Source: an uncultured beta proteobacterium (lineage in GTDB: Bacteria; Pseudomonadota; Gammaproteobacteria; Burkholderiales; Burkholderiaceae_C). From it: a DNA stretch of 64,000 nt. Every line of letters begins with the position of its first letter. Positions within the stretch are counted from its first letter, which is position 1. Under the pieces are notes generated by a model. It was not told the DNA's origin. It did no database searches and was given only the letters and a program-made list of their open reading frames with translations. The DNA is taken from positions 1 through 64,000 of the forward strand of contig CAILAY010000063.1 of NCBI GenBank assembly GCA_903832285.1. The letters are read 5' to 3'. A program made the translations under genes and the position numbers. Shown in pieces: positions 50,987 through 60,387 of the stretch.

Positions 50987-52351
50987 TCACGCGGGCCAGG
51001 TGGATCCGTGCTCTGGCACCTGAGCGCGCCAGCCGAGTTCGTGCTGAATGCGTTTGCGTAATTCGTCTGACGGCCCCGGATCGCCGTGCACCACGTACAC
51101 CTGATCGGGCGCCTTTGGCATGGAGCGCAACCATTGCAGAAGTTGCCTCGCATCCGCGTGGGCCGAAGCCGATTCCAGTTGCACCACATCGGCGTTGACC
51201 GCCACGTCCTTGCCGTGAATGCGCGCGCTCTTGCTGCCGCTTGCGAGCGTGGCACCGCGCGTGCCGGGAGGCTGGTAGCCGGTCAGGACCACCATGTTGC
51301 GGTGGTCGGGAAGGTACTGCTTCAAGTGGTGCAGCACGCGCCCGCCGGTGGCCATGCCGCTAGCCGCCAGAATCACCATCGGTCCGTGGCGGCTGGCCAA
51401 CGCACGCGATTCGTCGGGCGTGCGCAGCATGGTGGCGTGCTGTGTCATGGCGTGCACGTCGTGCGAGTTCAGGCGATGCTCGCCCATGTGGTGGGCAAAC
51501 ATTTCGGTGGTGTGGATGGCCATCGGGCTGTCCAGAAAAACGGGCAAGCCACGCGGCACCACGCCATTGGCTTTGAGCAAGCCGATGGCGTGCAGGATGG
51601 CCTGGGCGCGCCCCACTGCAAACACGGGTAGCACCGCCACGCCACCGCGCGCGGCGACGCGCTGCAACGCCGGTCCAAGTTCGGCCAGCACATCCTCGCG
51701 CGGGTGTTCACGGTCACCGTAGGTCGATTCGATCAGCACCGTGTCGGCGCTGGGTGCGTTCGCGGGCGGGTTCATGATGAGGTCGTCAGGGCGACCCACG
51801 TCGCCCGAGAAAAGAATGCGCCTTGCGGCGAGTTCCAGCAAAACACTGCTGGCGCCCAGGACGTGCCCCGCCGACGTGAGAGTGACGCGCCAACCGGGCA
51901 GTGGCTCGAAGGCTTTGTTCCAGGCCTGAACCTTGAAGTGCGGCAGGCAGTCCAGCGCGTCCTGGCGCGTGTAAAGGGGCAGGGCGGGTTCATGTTTGGA
52001 GAGCTTATGGCGGTTCAAAAACGCCGCGTCTTCTTCCTGGATGTGGCCGCTATCGGGCAACAGGATCCCGCACAGATCGCGCGTGCCGCTGGAACTGTAG
52101 ACCTTGCCAGTGAAACCCTCGCGCACCAGCAGCGGCAGGTAGCCGCTGTGGTCCAGATGAGCGTGGGTCAGGACCACGGCGCCGATCTTTTCCGGAACCA
52201 CGGGCAGCGGCAGTCGGTTGCGCAGACGCAATTGCTTGTAGCCCTGGAACAGACCGCAATCCAGCAGCAGACTGTGACCCTCGTGCTGCACCAGGTATTT
52301 GGAACCGGTGACGGTGCCGCTGCCGCCGAGGAAGGTGATGTTGACACTCAT
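50987..52351 (-). CDS. MBL-fold / beta-CASP exonuclease-like protein
   Basis: A 454-residue metallo-beta-lactamase protein of the beta-CASP RNA-processing group (CPSF73/YsmC-like). The metal motif H63-x-H65-x-D67-H68 is in T-H-A-H-L-D-H-S-G-Y. Other ligands lie in T-S-A-G-H-V-L-G-A and F-S-G-D-V-G-R-P. The beta-CASP part has I-L-A-A-S-G-M-A-T-G-G-R and L-T-G-Y-Q-P-P-G-T-R-G, and the last His is in S-A-H-A-D. A very strong AAGGAGGT site precedes ATG 52351. It is likely an RNA nuclease; the target is unknown. Confidence 0.88.
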   Translation of the reverse strand: MSVNITFLGGSGTVTGSKYLVQHEGHSLLLDCGLFQGYKQLRLRNRLPLPVVPEKIGAVVLTHAHLDHSGYLPLLVREGFTGKVYSSSGTRDLCGILLPDSGHIQEEDAAFLNRHKLSKHEPALPLYTRQDALDCLPHFKVQAWNKAFEPLPGWRVTLTSAGHVLGASSVLLELAARRILFSGDVGRPDDLIMNPPANAPSADTVLIESTYGDREHPREDVLAELGPALQRVAARGGVAVLPVFAVGRAQAILHAIGLLKANGVVPRGLPVFLDSPMAIHTTEMFAHHMGEHRLNSHDVHAMTQHATMLRTPDESRALASRHGPMVILAASGMATGGRVLHHLKQYLPDHRNMVVLTGYQPPGTRGATLASGSKSARIHGKDVAVNADVVQLESASAHADARQLLQWLRSMPKAPDQVYVVHGDPGPSDELRKRIQHELGWRAQVPEHGSTWPA

Positions 52352-52462
52352 GGAGAAACCTCCTTGCGCCTGCATCCTATTCCCAAAGCGTCGCGCCGTC
52401 GCGCAGAAGAAAGCCGTGAAGTCCTCGCGGACGACACGGCTTGCAGATTTGACGGAACTGGG

Positions 52463-53596
52463 TCAGCTAAAGAACTTCTTCAAGCGGTCGGTCCAGTTAT
52501 CGCCGCTGGGCGAGTGCTTGCCGCCGCCCTTTTTGAAGGACTCGTCCAACTCACGCAGCAGCTTGCGCTGGTGCTCGGTGAGCTTCACGGGCGTCTCCAC
52601 CGTGATGTGACAGTACAGGTCGCCAGGATAGCTGGCGCGCACGCCTTTGATGCCCTTGCCCCGCAGGCGGAACTGCTTGCCGGTTTGCGTGCCTTCCGGG
52701 ATGTCGATCGATACCTTGCCGGCGAGCGTGGGCACGTCGATTTCGCCGCCCAGCGCCGCCGTGATAAAGCTGACCGGCACCGAGCAATGGATGTCATCGC
52801 CATCACGTTCGAAAATGTCATGCTTTTGCATGCGGATTTCGATGTACAGGTCGCCGGCCGGTCCGCCGTTGGTGCCGGGCTCGCCGTTGCCGGTGCTGCG
52901 AATGCGCATGCCGTCGTCGATGCCGGCGGGGATTTTGACTTCCAGTGTCTTCTGCTTCTTGAGCTTTCCCTGTCCCTGGCACGCGGTGCAAGGTTCGGGA
53001 ATGATCTTGCCGCTGCCGCGACACTGCGGACAGGTCTGCTGTACGCTGAAGAAGCCCTGACGCATCTGCACCGTGCCGGCGCCGCCACAGGAGGAACAGG
53101 TCTTGGGTTGTGTGCCGACTTTGGCACCGCTGCCGTGACAGGTGCCGCAGGCCTCCCAAGTCGGGATGCGGATCTGCGCATCCTTGCCCCGGGCCGCCTC
53201 TTCCAGCGTGACTTCCATCGCGTAGCTCAGGTCGCTGCCGCGATACACCTGGCGCCCGCCACCGGCTCGCCCTCGCTGCTGGCCGAACATGTCGCCGAAG
53301 ATGTCGCCAAAGGCTTCGGCGAAGCCGCCAAAGCCTTCCGCGCCCGGGCCACCGCGCATATTCGGATCCACGCCGGCGAAGCCATGCTGGTCGTAGGCAG
53401 CGCGTTTTTGGGCGTCCGAGAGCATCTCGTAGGCTTCCTTGGCCTCCTTGAATTTGGCCTCGGCGTTGCTGGTCGTGTCGCCCTGATTGCGGTCAGGATG
53501 ATGCTTCATCGCCAGCTTGCGATAGGCTTTTTTAATCTCTTCATCGGACGCATTTTTCGGCACGCCCAAGGTTTCGTAGTAATCTTTTTTGGCCAT
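52463..53596 (-). CDS. dnaJ: Chaperone protein DnaJ
   Basis: A 377-residue co-chaperone that stimulates DnaK ATPase and delivers substrates. The J domain has K-H-H-P-D-R-N (HPD loop near residue 35), followed by a Gly-rich linker. Four zinc repeats are seen: [24 protein letters not shown] and [11 protein letters not shown] 53596 is used; an upstream start would add a basic 12-residue extension. It follows dnaK after a 100-bp gap that holds a strong hairpin. Confidence 0.97.
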   Translation of the reverse strand: MAKKDYYETLGVPKNASDEEIKKAYRKLAMKHHPDRNQGDTTSNAEAKFKEAKEAYEMLSDAQKRAAYDQHGFAGVDPNMRGGPGAEGFGGFAEAFGDIFGDMFGQQRGRAGGGRQVYRGSDLSYAMEVTLEEAARGKDAQIRIPTWEACGTCHGSGAKVGTQPKTCSSCGGAGTVQMRQGFFSVQQTCPQCRGSGKIIPEPCTACQGQGKLKKQKTLEVKIPAGIDDGMRIRSTGNGEPGTNGGPAGDLYIEIRMQKHDIFERDGDDIHCSVPVSFITAALGGEIDVPTLAGKVSIDIPEGTQTGKQFRLRGKGIKGVRASYPGDLYCHITVETPVKLTEHQRKLLRELDESFKKGGGKHSPSGDNWTDRLKKFFS

Positions 53597-53633
53597 CGTC
53601 AGCGATCGTCTTTTGTCAGGATATCTACACAAA

Positions 53634-53672
53634 CGCCGCGTGGCCGATCCTGCGGATCATGCCAACGCGGCG
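53634..53672 (-). terminator. Hairpin between dnaK and dnaJ, possible attenuator
   Basis: CGCCGCGT (53634-53641) pairs with ACGCGGCG (53665-53672), with inner GGC/GCC and GATCC/GGATC stems, one bulged base on each side. On the coding minus strand it is followed by TTTGTG. It probably lowers read-through or marks a processing site that sets the DnaK/DnaJ ratio. Confidence 0.5.
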
Positions 53673-53696
53673 CATCAGGGCGCATGCACGCGCCGC

Positions 53697-55664
53697 TCAA
53701 CCCTTCTTGACTTCCTTCACCTCGGCATCCACCACGTTGTCGTCGTCGGGTTTGGTGGACGCGGATTGCGCTCCCTGCGCACCCTGCGGGCCCTGGGACG
53801 CGGTTGCGCCCTGAGCCGCTTGCTCGGCCGCCTGCTTGGCCTGCTGATCGGCGTACATTTTTTCGCCCAGCTTCTGACTGGCTTCCATCAGCACCGTGGT
53901 CTTGGCTTCGATGTCGGCTTTGTCGTCGCCCTTGAGCGCTTCTTCCATGCTCTTGATGGCGACCTCGATCTTTTCCTTTTCTCCCGCGTCCAACTTGTCG
54001 CCGTACTCGGTCAGGCTCTTCTTTACGCTATGCACCGTGGCTTCGCCCTGGTTGCGCGCCTGCACCAATTCCAGCTTCTTCTTGTCGTCAGCAGCATTGA
54101 GTTCGGCGTCCTTCACCATCTGCTGGATCTCGTCTTCGGTCAGGCCGGAGTTGGCCTTGATGGTGATCTTGTTTTCCTTGCCTGTGCCCTTGTCCTTGGC
54201 GCCCACGTGCAGGATGCCGTTGGCATCGATGTCGAACGACACTTCGATCTGCGGTGTGCCGCGCGAGGACGGCGGGATGCCTTCGAGGTTGAACTCACCG
54301 AGCAGCTTGTTGCCGGCCGCAATGTCGCGTTCGCCCTGAAACACCTTGATTGTCACAGCTGGCTGGTTGTCTTCGGCAGTCGAGAAGGTCTGTGCAAACT
54401 TGGTCGGAATGGTGGTGTTTTTCTTGATCATCTTGGTCATGACCCCACCCATGGTTTCGATGCCCAGCGACAGCGGCGTTACGTCCAGCAGCAGCACGTC
54501 CTTGCGGTCGCCCGACAGCACCTGGCCCTGGATCGCAGCGCCCACAGCGACGGCCTCGTCCGGATTCACGTCCTTGCGCGGCTCGCGCCCGAACAGCTCC
54601 TTGACCTTCTCCTGCACCTTGGGCATGCGCGACATGCCGCCTACCAGAATCACGTCGTTGATGTCGGCGACGTTCACGCCGGCGTCCTTGATCGCCGTGC
54701 GGCAAGGCGCAATCGTGCGCTCGATCAGTTCGTCCACCAGCGACTCCAGCTTGGCGCGCGTGAGCTTGATGTTCAGGTGCTTGGGGCCCGAGGCGTCGGC
54801 CGTCACGTAGGGCAGGTTGATGTCGGTCTGCGCGCTGTTGGAGAGTTCAATCTTGGCCTTCTCGGCGGCTTCCTTGAGGCGCTGCAATGCCAACACATCC
54901 TTGCCCAGGTCGACGCCCTGATCCTTCTTGAACTCGGCGATGATGTAGTCGATGATGCGCTGGTCAAAGTCCTCGCCGCCGAGGAAGGTGTCGCCGTTGG
55001 TGGAGAGCACTTCGAATTGTTTTTCGCCGTCGACGTCGGCGATCTCGATGATGGAGATGTCAAAGGTGCCGCCGCCCAAGTCGTACACGGCGATCTTGCG
55101 GTCGCCCTTTTCGTTCTTGTCCAGACCGAATGCCAGAGCCGCCGCCGTGGGTTCGTTGATGATGCGCTTCACGTCCAGACCGGCGATGCGCCCGGCGTCC
55201 TTGGTGGCTTGGCGCTGCGCGTCGTTGAAGTAGGCCGGTACGGTGATCACGGCGTCGGTCACGGTCTCGCCCAGATAGTCTTCAGCCGTCTTCTTCATCT
55301 TGCGCAGCACGTCGGCGCTTACCTGCTGCGGTGCCATGCGCGTGCCGCGCACCTCGACCCACGCGTCGCCGTTGTCTGCAGCAGCGATCTTGTAGGGCAT
55401 CAGGTCGATGTCCTTTTGCACTTCCTTTTCGCTGAACTTGCGACCGATCAGGCGCTTCACGGCGTACAGCGTGTTCTTGGGGTTGGTCACGGCCTGCCGC
55501 TTGGCCGATGCGCCCACCAGTACTTCGCCATCTTCCTGATAGGCGATGATGGAAGGCGTGGTGCGAGCACCCTCGGAATTCTCGATCACGCGGGCGGTGT
55601 TGCCCTCCATGATGGCCACGCAGCTGTTGGTGGTACCGAGGTCGATGCCGATGATTCTTCCCAT
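53697..55664 (-). CDS. dnaK: Chaperone protein DnaK (Hsp70)
   Basis: A 655-residue Hsp70. It starts [15 protein letters not shown] and has [20 protein letters not shown] and [10 protein letters not shown] in the ATPase domain. The [15 protein letters not shown] linker leads to the substrate domain. The tail is Gln/Ala-rich and ends with the conserved acidic [20 protein letters not shown] site precedes the ATG. It is transcribed with grpE (85 bp upstream) and dnaJ. Confidence 0.98.
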   Translation of the reverse strand: MGRIIGIDLGTTNSCVAIMEGNTARVIENSEGARTTPSIIAYQEDGEVLVGASAKRQAVTNPKNTLYAVKRLIGRKFSEKEVQKDIDLMPYKIAAADNGDAWVEVRGTRMAPQQVSADVLRKMKKTAEDYLGETVTDAVITVPAYFNDAQRQATKDAGRIAGLDVKRIINEPTAAALAFGLDKNEKGDRKIAVYDLGGGTFDISIIEIADVDGEKQFEVLSTNGDTFLGGEDFDQRIIDYIIAEFKKDQGVDLGKDVLALQRLKEAAEKAKIELSNSAQTDINLPYVTADASGPKHLNIKLTRAKLESLVDELIERTIAPCRTAIKDAGVNVADINDVILVGGMSRMPKVQEKVKELFGREPRKDVNPDEAVAVGAAIQGQVLSGDRKDVLLLDVTPLSLGIETMGGVMTKMIKKNTTIPTKFAQTFSTAEDNQPAVTIKVFQGERDIAAGNKLLGEFNLEGIPPSSRGTPQIEVSFDIDANGILHVGAKDKGTGKENKITIKANSGLTEDEIQQMVKDAELNAADDKKKLELVQARNQGEATVHSVKKSLTEYGDKLDAGEKEKIEVAIKSMEEALKGDDKADIEAKTTVLMEASQKLGEKMYADQQAKQAAEQAAQGATASQGPQGAQGAQSASTKPDDDNVVDAEVKEVKKG

Positions 55665-55749
55665 GATTTTCTCCTGCAAACTAAGTAATTGAGATGCTGA
55701 CTACGTGTGGACCCGCTCAGCCGTTTCAAGGGCCGGGCAAACCCTGGCG

Positions 55750-56310
55750 CTATTTGGGCGCCGTGACCGTGACCAGGGCGGGACGCAGCACCCGCTCTGC
55801 GATGGAATAGCCCTTTTGCAGGACCGACACCACCGTGTTGGCTTCCTGCTCGGCCGGGACCACGCTGATGGCCTGGTGCTGGTGCGGATCAAATTTGGTG
55901 CCGGCGGGCGGATTGATGGCGATCACCTTGTTGCGCTCCAAGGCGGCAACGAGCTGGCGCAGCGTGGCCACAGCGCCCTCGCGAATCTGCTCGGCAGTGG
56001 CGTCGGCAATGGCCAGTCCGGCCTCAAGGCTGTCCGCCACTGGCAGCAAACTCTCGGCGAAATTTTCCACACCAAACTTGCGCGCCCTGGATACCTCCTC
56101 TTCAGCGCGGCGACGTGCATTTTCGGCGTCGGCCTTGGCGCGCAGATACTGGTCTGCAAGCTCGGCACTCTTGGCCTTCAAAGTGGCCAGTTCGGCCTGT
56201 GCCTGGGCTAGCGCATCGGAGTCGTTGGCCGCCATCGCAGCCTCCTGCTCTTCGGGGCTGACGTAGTCGCCAAGTGGCGCGCTTTCGGGGGGATTCTTGG
56301 TGTCAGTCAT
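55750..56310 (-). CDS. grpE: Nucleotide exchange factor GrpE
   Basis: A 186-residue DnaK exchange factor. A long coiled-coil region (about 35-85) has [16 protein letters not shown], and the C-terminal beta domain has [11 protein letters not shown] 56310 gives M-T-D-T-K-N-P-P and lies 38 bp after the sigma-32 promoter; the longer frame would begin upstream of the transcript's likely ribosome site. It is the first gene of grpE-dnaK-dnaJ. Confidence 0.95.
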   Translation of the reverse strand: MTDTKNPPESAPLGDYVSPEEQEAAMAANDSDALAQAQAELATLKAKSAELADQYLRAKADAENARRRAEEEVSRARKFGVENFAESLLPVADSLEAGLAIADATAEQIREGAVATLRQLVAALERNKVIAINPPAGTKFDPHQHQAISVVPAEQEANTVVSVLQKGYSIAERVLRPALVTVTAPK

Positions 56311-56347
56311 ACGGGTGTGTGCAAGGTAAAGCCAATCGATGCGCCCC

Positions 56348-56375
56348 ATCTGGGGCCCGGCAAGCGCATTTCAAG
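56348..56375 (-). promoter_or_regulatory. Sigma-32 heat-shock promoter of grpE-dnaK-dnaJ
   Basis: On the minus strand CTTGAAA (56375-56369) is followed after exactly 13 bp by CCCCAGAT (56355-56348). This matches the sigma-32 consensus CTTGAAA-N13-CCCCATNT at all but one position. No CIRCE repeat for HrcA is seen. Confidence 0.9.
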
Positions 56376-56394
56376 GGCTGAACTTCAGCCCTTG
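56372..56394 (-). repeat. Perfect 11-bp inverted repeat at the FKBP end, overlapping the -35 box
   Basis: CAAGGGCTGAA and its exact complement are separated by one base (56372-56394). It covers the FKBP stop codon and the first bases of the grpE -35 element. It may be an FKBP terminator without a T-run or a protein-binding site affecting heat-shock transcription. Confidence 0.55.
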
Positions 56395-56738
56395 ACACCC
56401 AGCAGTTCAACGTCGAACTTGAGCGTGGCGTTGGGCGGAATCACGCCACCGGCGCCGCGTGCACCATAGCCCAGCGCGGGGGGAATGATGAGCGTGCGCG
56501 CGCCGCCGATCTGCATGCCGGCCACGCCCTCGTCCCAGCCCCGGATCACCATGCCTGCACCGAGCGAGAATTCGAATGCATCATTGCGGTCCTTGCTGGA
56601 ATCGAACTTGGCGCCCTGCACGCCGTCCTGATAAAGCCAGCCCGTGTAGTGCACGCTCACGTACTGGCCCTGTTGTGCGGTCGCGCCCTCGCCCATGATC
56701 GTGTCTTCGTATTGCAGTCCGGATGCGGTAGTAATCAT
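56385..56738 (-). CDS. FKBP-type peptidyl-prolyl cis-trans isomerase
   Basis: A 117-residue cytoplasmic FKBP with a single domain and no signal peptide. Motifs are V-S-V-H-Y-T-G-W-L, F-D-S-S-K-D-R, V-I-R-G-W-D-E-G-V-A-G-M and L-I-I-P-P-A-L-G-Y-G-A-R-G-A-G-G-V-I-P-P-N-A-T-L, which line the active pocket. It catalyses proline isomerisation during folding. It lies directly upstream of grpE and is divergent from def, 139 bp away. It is outside the sigma-32 transcript start. Confidence 0.93.
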   Translation of the reverse strand: MITTASGLQYEDTIMGEGATAQQGQYVSVHYTGWLYQDGVQGAKFDSSKDRNDAFEFSLGAGMVIRGWDEGVAGMQIGGARTLIIPPALGYGARGAGGVIPPNATLKFDVELLGVKG

Positions 56739-56877
56739 GTGGATTCTTTGCTATGAAAAAAGTAGCTTGTGATGCGCGACCGCAGGCTGCGATGCGCGTG
56801 GATAGCCCGAAATTATGCCAGCAGCGGCGGTGTCGGAGCGCTTTGGCACAATGCGGCGACACCCACAGGGAATCCAT

Positions 56878-57435
56878 ATGACTGTCCGCGCCATCCTGAA
56901 AATGGGCGACCCGCGCTTGCTGCGGGTGGCCAAAACCGTGACCGAGTTCGACACCGACGAACTGCACCTTTTGATCACCGATATGCTCGATACCATGCGG
57001 GCAGCCAGCGGCGTGGGTTTGGCCGCTCCGCAGATCGGTGTGGACTTGCAGGTCGTGATTTTCGGCACGGGTGAGCCCAGCGCGCGCTATCCGGACGCGC
57101 CGCCCGTGCCCAGGACGGTGCTGGTCAATCCGAACATTACGCCACTGCCGCGTTCCGGTACGGACCCAATGCTGGCCGAAGAGGAAGATTGGGAGGGTTG
57201 TCTATCGGTGCCAGGCCTGCGCGGGCTGGTGCCGCGCTTTGCACGGATCCGTTATGCCGGGCGCGATCAGTACGGGGATACCCTTGATCGCACCGTGGAT
57301 GGTTTTCACGCCCGGGTGGTGCAGCATGAATGCGACCACCTGATCGGCAGGCTTTACCCCACGCGTATGCGCGACCTCACGCGCTTTGGCTTCACCGATG
57401 TGATGTTCCCGGGGGTGGAGGTAGAGGAAGACTGA
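56878..57435 (+). CDS. def: Peptide deformylase
   Basis: A 185-residue metalloenzyme that removes the N-formyl group from new proteins. The three motifs are [10 protein letters not shown] at about residues 45-54, E-G-C-L-S-V-P-G with the metal-binding Cys, and Q-H-E-C-D-H with H150, E151 and H154. ATG 56878 is used with AGGGA upstream. It is slightly unlike the main def found beside fmt in many genomes, so it may be a second copy; no fmt is nearby. Confidence 0.92.
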   Translation: MTVRAILKMGDPRLLRVAKTVTEFDTDELHLLITDMLDTMRAASGVGLAAPQIGVDLQVVIFGTGEPSARYPDAPPVPRTVLVNPNITPLPRSGTDPMLAEEEDWEGCLSVPGLRGLVPRFARIRYAGRDQYGDTLDRTVDGFHARVVQHECDHLIGRLYPTRMRDLTRFGFTDVMFPGVEVEED

Positions 57436-57567
57436 TTAAGGCAGTTCGCACCCCGATTTCTGCATTCCGTCATCCGGTCCTTGGCGACGGCAGGCGCACT
57501 GCGTATTCTTGCGAGCAACAAGGCGTTGACGGTCTTGCCTTTTTTGTCCCATTCCACAGGTCCAACC

Positions 57568-59574
57568 ATGTTCAAACCACTAAGTCTGCTGATCTTCAAA
57601 ACCCCCTGGTGGGCCATGCTGTTGGGGGGGGTCGTCATTTTGCTGACGCTGGTGATGTTCGCCCTGCCGTTTCAGGTGCTGCGTTTGACCGGACACGCGG
57701 ACACGCCTCAGGAGAAGAGGGCGATTCAGTTCGAGATCAATCAGGCTTTCAAGGACGGCGGTTTGAGTGTGGCCGAGCACATCGTCGGCGCCATGAAGGA
57801 CCGCTCCCAGGATCCGGACCGAAAGCGCGAATTGGAGCGCGCCCTGGCCGAAATCGAACGCGCCCGCAATGAAGTGAGCAGCGCCGGTGATGAAGCTGCT
57901 CAAGGGGTGCGGGAGGCTGCCGATGAGGCGCTGGGCACTGCCGAGGACGCGGCGCAGGAAGCACTGGATGTGGCACAGCAAGCGCGCCAAACGATCGAGG
58001 AATCCAGGGAGGATGCACTGCAGCGTTTGCGTGGCAAGGGTTTGGACGTGGCCGCAACAGAGCGTTCACTGGATGACTTGTTGCACGGCGCCAGGGAGAA
58101 GGAGGCCGCGGCCCAGAAGGCGTTGGACGACGTGCGGTTATCGAGAGAACGCCTTCAACAGGAGGCTCCCAAACGGCAGGAGACGACGATTCGACTTCAA
58201 ATCCCGGCGAGCGGGGCAACGGACCTCCAGGTGGGAGTTCCGTTACCACCGAATGCGGCCGAGCCAGCATTGCAGCCGCAGGTGCGCAACAGCATTCACA
58301 GCGCCGTGGCCGGCGACATGTGGCGCGTTGGCGTGGGATCGGTGCTGATCCTGATCTTCATTCCACTTTTCGTGATGGTCTTGATTGCGAAGTTTTTCAT
58401 CGACCGCTCGCACCGCGCGTTGGCCTTTGCCGAGGAGAAGGAGGAAGAGGCACAACTCAGCGACATGCGCCGACAAATGACCGAGGCGCGGTTGCAGGCG
58501 CTGCAGGCGCAAGTGGAGCCGCATTTCCTGTACAACACGCTGGCAAACGTGCAGGCGCTGACCGAGGTCGATCCGCCTGCAGCAAATCAGTTGGTGGGGC
58601 ATTTGATCGCCTACCTGCGCGCGGCACTGCCCAAGATGCGCGAGAGCACCTCCACGGTGGGACAGGAGATCGAGCGTGTGCGTGCCTACCTGAACATATT
58701 GAAGATGCGCATGGGCGAGCGGCTGGCGTTTGACATCCAGGTGTCAGACGATCTCCTGGCGCTGCCGTTTCCTCCCATGATGCTGCCCAGCCTGGTCGAG
58801 AACGCCATCAAGCACGGCCTGGAGCCACGGCGCGAAGGCGGCCGCATCGACCTGCTGGTGACGCGCGAACTGCGCGACGGCCAGGACCGCTTGCTGCTGC
58901 AGGTCAAGGACACCGGAGCAGGTCTGTCGGAGCAGAGTGTCCAGGCTGGCGGCGGCGTGGGTTTAAGCAATCTGCGCGAACGCCTGCTTGCGCTTTACGG
59001 TGCCGAAGGGCGTTTTTCCCTGGCAGCCAACACACCTTGCGGTGCCGTCGCCACACTGGATATTCCGGCGCAACCCCGCACCGCAGCAACCGTCGCCCCC
59101 GGGGTCGATGGCGCCCACACGAAGGGTGTTGAGCCGAATCGCAGCGGCTGGCGCCGGGTTGTGAATGTCACCCGCAAGACGCATGGCATGTGGGCGACGG
59201 TGGTGTCGCGCACCTTCATCATTCTGATGTTGCTGCTGGTGGTGGGATTCTTTCTCGGGCTGGTGGGGCTGTTCACGGGCTGGCTGCCGGTGGAGGTCAA
59301 CCAGTTCCGGCTGGATGGACTTGAAGGCATGGCCGTGGGTTCGCTGGGACTGTTGATCGCGTTTGGCGTACTGGCGCTGGTCATCGGTCTGCTGGTGCTG
59401 CTGCTGTATGGCATGGGTTTCCTGTTCGCGGGCTTGCTGCTTTTCATTCCGACGGTGATACTCATTTCGATTTTCCCCGTTCTGTCACCGCTGATTCTGG
59501 TTGGATTGGTGATCTACTGGTTCTCGTGGAGGCGGCGGAAGAATTCCATGAACCGCAACAGCAAGGGGTTTTGA
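57568..59574 (+). CDS. LytS-like sensor histidine kinase with extra C-terminal membrane domain
   Basis: A 668-residue kinase. One helix (about 14-38) and a second (about 255-279) enclose a roughly 215-residue outer region dominated by Ala/Glu/Arg-rich coiled coil. The kinase core has E-P-H-F-L-Y-N-T-L (phospho-accepting H319), L-V-E-N-A-I-K-H-G (N box near 410) and D-T-G-A-G-L (G box). After the ATPase domain, at about 548-655, come roughly four more membrane helices, unusual for this family. ATG 57568 gives a clean membrane-anchored start. The partner regulator follows 3 bp later. Confidence 0.88.
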   Translation: MFKPLSLLIFKTPWWAMLLGGVVILLTLVMFALPFQVLRLTGHADTPQEKRAIQFEINQAFKDGGLSVAEHIVGAMKDRSQDPDRKRELERALAEIERARNEVSSAGDEAAQGVREAADEALGTAEDAAQEALDVAQQARQTIEESREDALQRLRGKGLDVAATERSLDDLLHGAREKEAAAQKALDDVRLSRERLQQEAPKRQETTIRLQIPASGATDLQVGVPLPPNAAEPALQPQVRNSIHSAVAGDMWRVGVGSVLILIFIPLFVMVLIAKFFIDRSHRALAFAEEKEEEAQLSDMRRQMTEARLQALQAQVEPHFLYNTLANVQALTEVDPPAANQLVGHLIAYLRAALPKMRESTSTVGQEIERVRAYLNILKMRMGERLAFDIQVSDDLLALPFPPMMLPSLVENAIKHGLEPRREGGRIDLLVTRELRDGQDRLLLQVKDTGAGLSEQSVQAGGGVGLSNLRERLLALYGAEGRFSLAANTPCGAVATLDIPAQPRTAATVAPGVDGAHTKGVEPNRSGWRRVVNVTRKTHGMWATVVSRTFIILMLLLVVGFFLGLVGLFTGWLPVEVNQFRLDGLEGMAVGSLGLLIAFGVLALVIGLLVLLLYGMGFLFAGLLLFIPTVILISIFPVLSPLILVGLVIYWFSWRRRKNSMNRNSKGF

Positions 59575-59577
59575 CAC

Positions 59578-60348
59578 ATGACATTGCGCGCCATCATTGC
59601 CGAGGACGAACCGATACTTCGAGCCCAACTCAAGTCCAAATTGGCCAGGCTTTGGCCTGAACTGCAGATCGTCGCCGACGTGGGCGACGGCGAAGCCGCC
59701 CTGGAAGCGATCGACGCGCATCGGCCGGAGCTGGCATTTCTGGACATCCGCATGCCCGAGATGACGGGCGTGGAAGTGGCGCGCAGCATCGCTGCCAACC
59801 CTGATCTGAAGTGCCATGTGGTGTTCGTCACTGCCTTCGATCAGTACGCTGTCGAGGCCTTTCAAACCGGCGCTGCGGACTATCTGCTCAAGCCCTATAG
59901 CGACGATCGGCTTGGACTCACGGTGCAGCGACTCAAGGATCGGCTTGCGCAACAACCTGCGGCCCCGCAGGACCTGCAGGCGCTGGTGGCACAAATCAGC
60001 GCGCAACTCAAACCCGAGGCTGAGCCGCTGCGCTGGATCAAGGCCAGCGTGGGCAACCATCTGCGACTGATACCGATTGACGAAGTGCTGTTCTTTCAGT
60101 CAGACGAAAAGTACACACTGGTTGCGACCCGGGAGTTGGACGCCTTGATCCGCACTCCCATCAAGGAATTACTCGAAGGCGTGGACACGGCAAGGTTCTG
60201 GCAGATCCACAGGTCCACCATTGTGAATGCCAGTGCGATCGAAGTCGTCACGCGCGACCTGCGCGGCCAGGCCTCGGTGCGGGTGAAGGGACGCAAGGAA
60301 AACTTGAGCGTGAGTCGGCCTTTTTCGCATCTGTTCAAGCAGATGTGA
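59578..60348 (+). CDS. LytTR-family response regulator
   Basis: A 256-residue regulator. The receiver domain has E9/D10, phospho-acceptor D56 in F-L-D-I-R-M-P, T85 and K105 in L-L-K-P-Y. A LytTR DNA-binding domain occupies about 150-256, with F-W-Q-I-H-R-S-T-I-V-N and V-S-R-P-F at the end. It is translated just after the kinase and is surely its partner. Target genes are not evident; the neighbours are convergent (GGDEF gene 39 bp away) and upstream def. Confidence 0.93.
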   Translation: MTLRAIIAEDEPILRAQLKSKLARLWPELQIVADVGDGEAALEAIDAHRPELAFLDIRMPEMTGVEVARSIAANPDLKCHVVFVTAFDQYAVEAFQTGAADYLLKPYSDDRLGLTVQRLKDRLAQQPAAPQDLQALVAQISAQLKPEAEPLRWIKASVGNHLRLIPIDEVLFFQSDEKYTLVATRELDALIRTPIKELLEGVDTARFWQIHRSTIVNASAIEVVTRDLRGQASVRVKGRKENLSVSRPFSHLFKQM

Positions 60349-60387
60349 GACGGCACGCTGGCGCACAAGGACGCAGGTTCCGTTCGT

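Noticed and set aside
51704-53710. 668-codon plus-strand frame opposite dnaJ and the beta-CASP gene
   Set aside because: It covers two real minus-strand genes with clear motifs and the spacer between them, and has no family signature of its own.
53589-55688. 699-codon plus-strand frame opposite dnaK
   Set aside because: Antisense frames over dnaK are a well-known artefact of its codon use, and there is no ribosome site or promoter.
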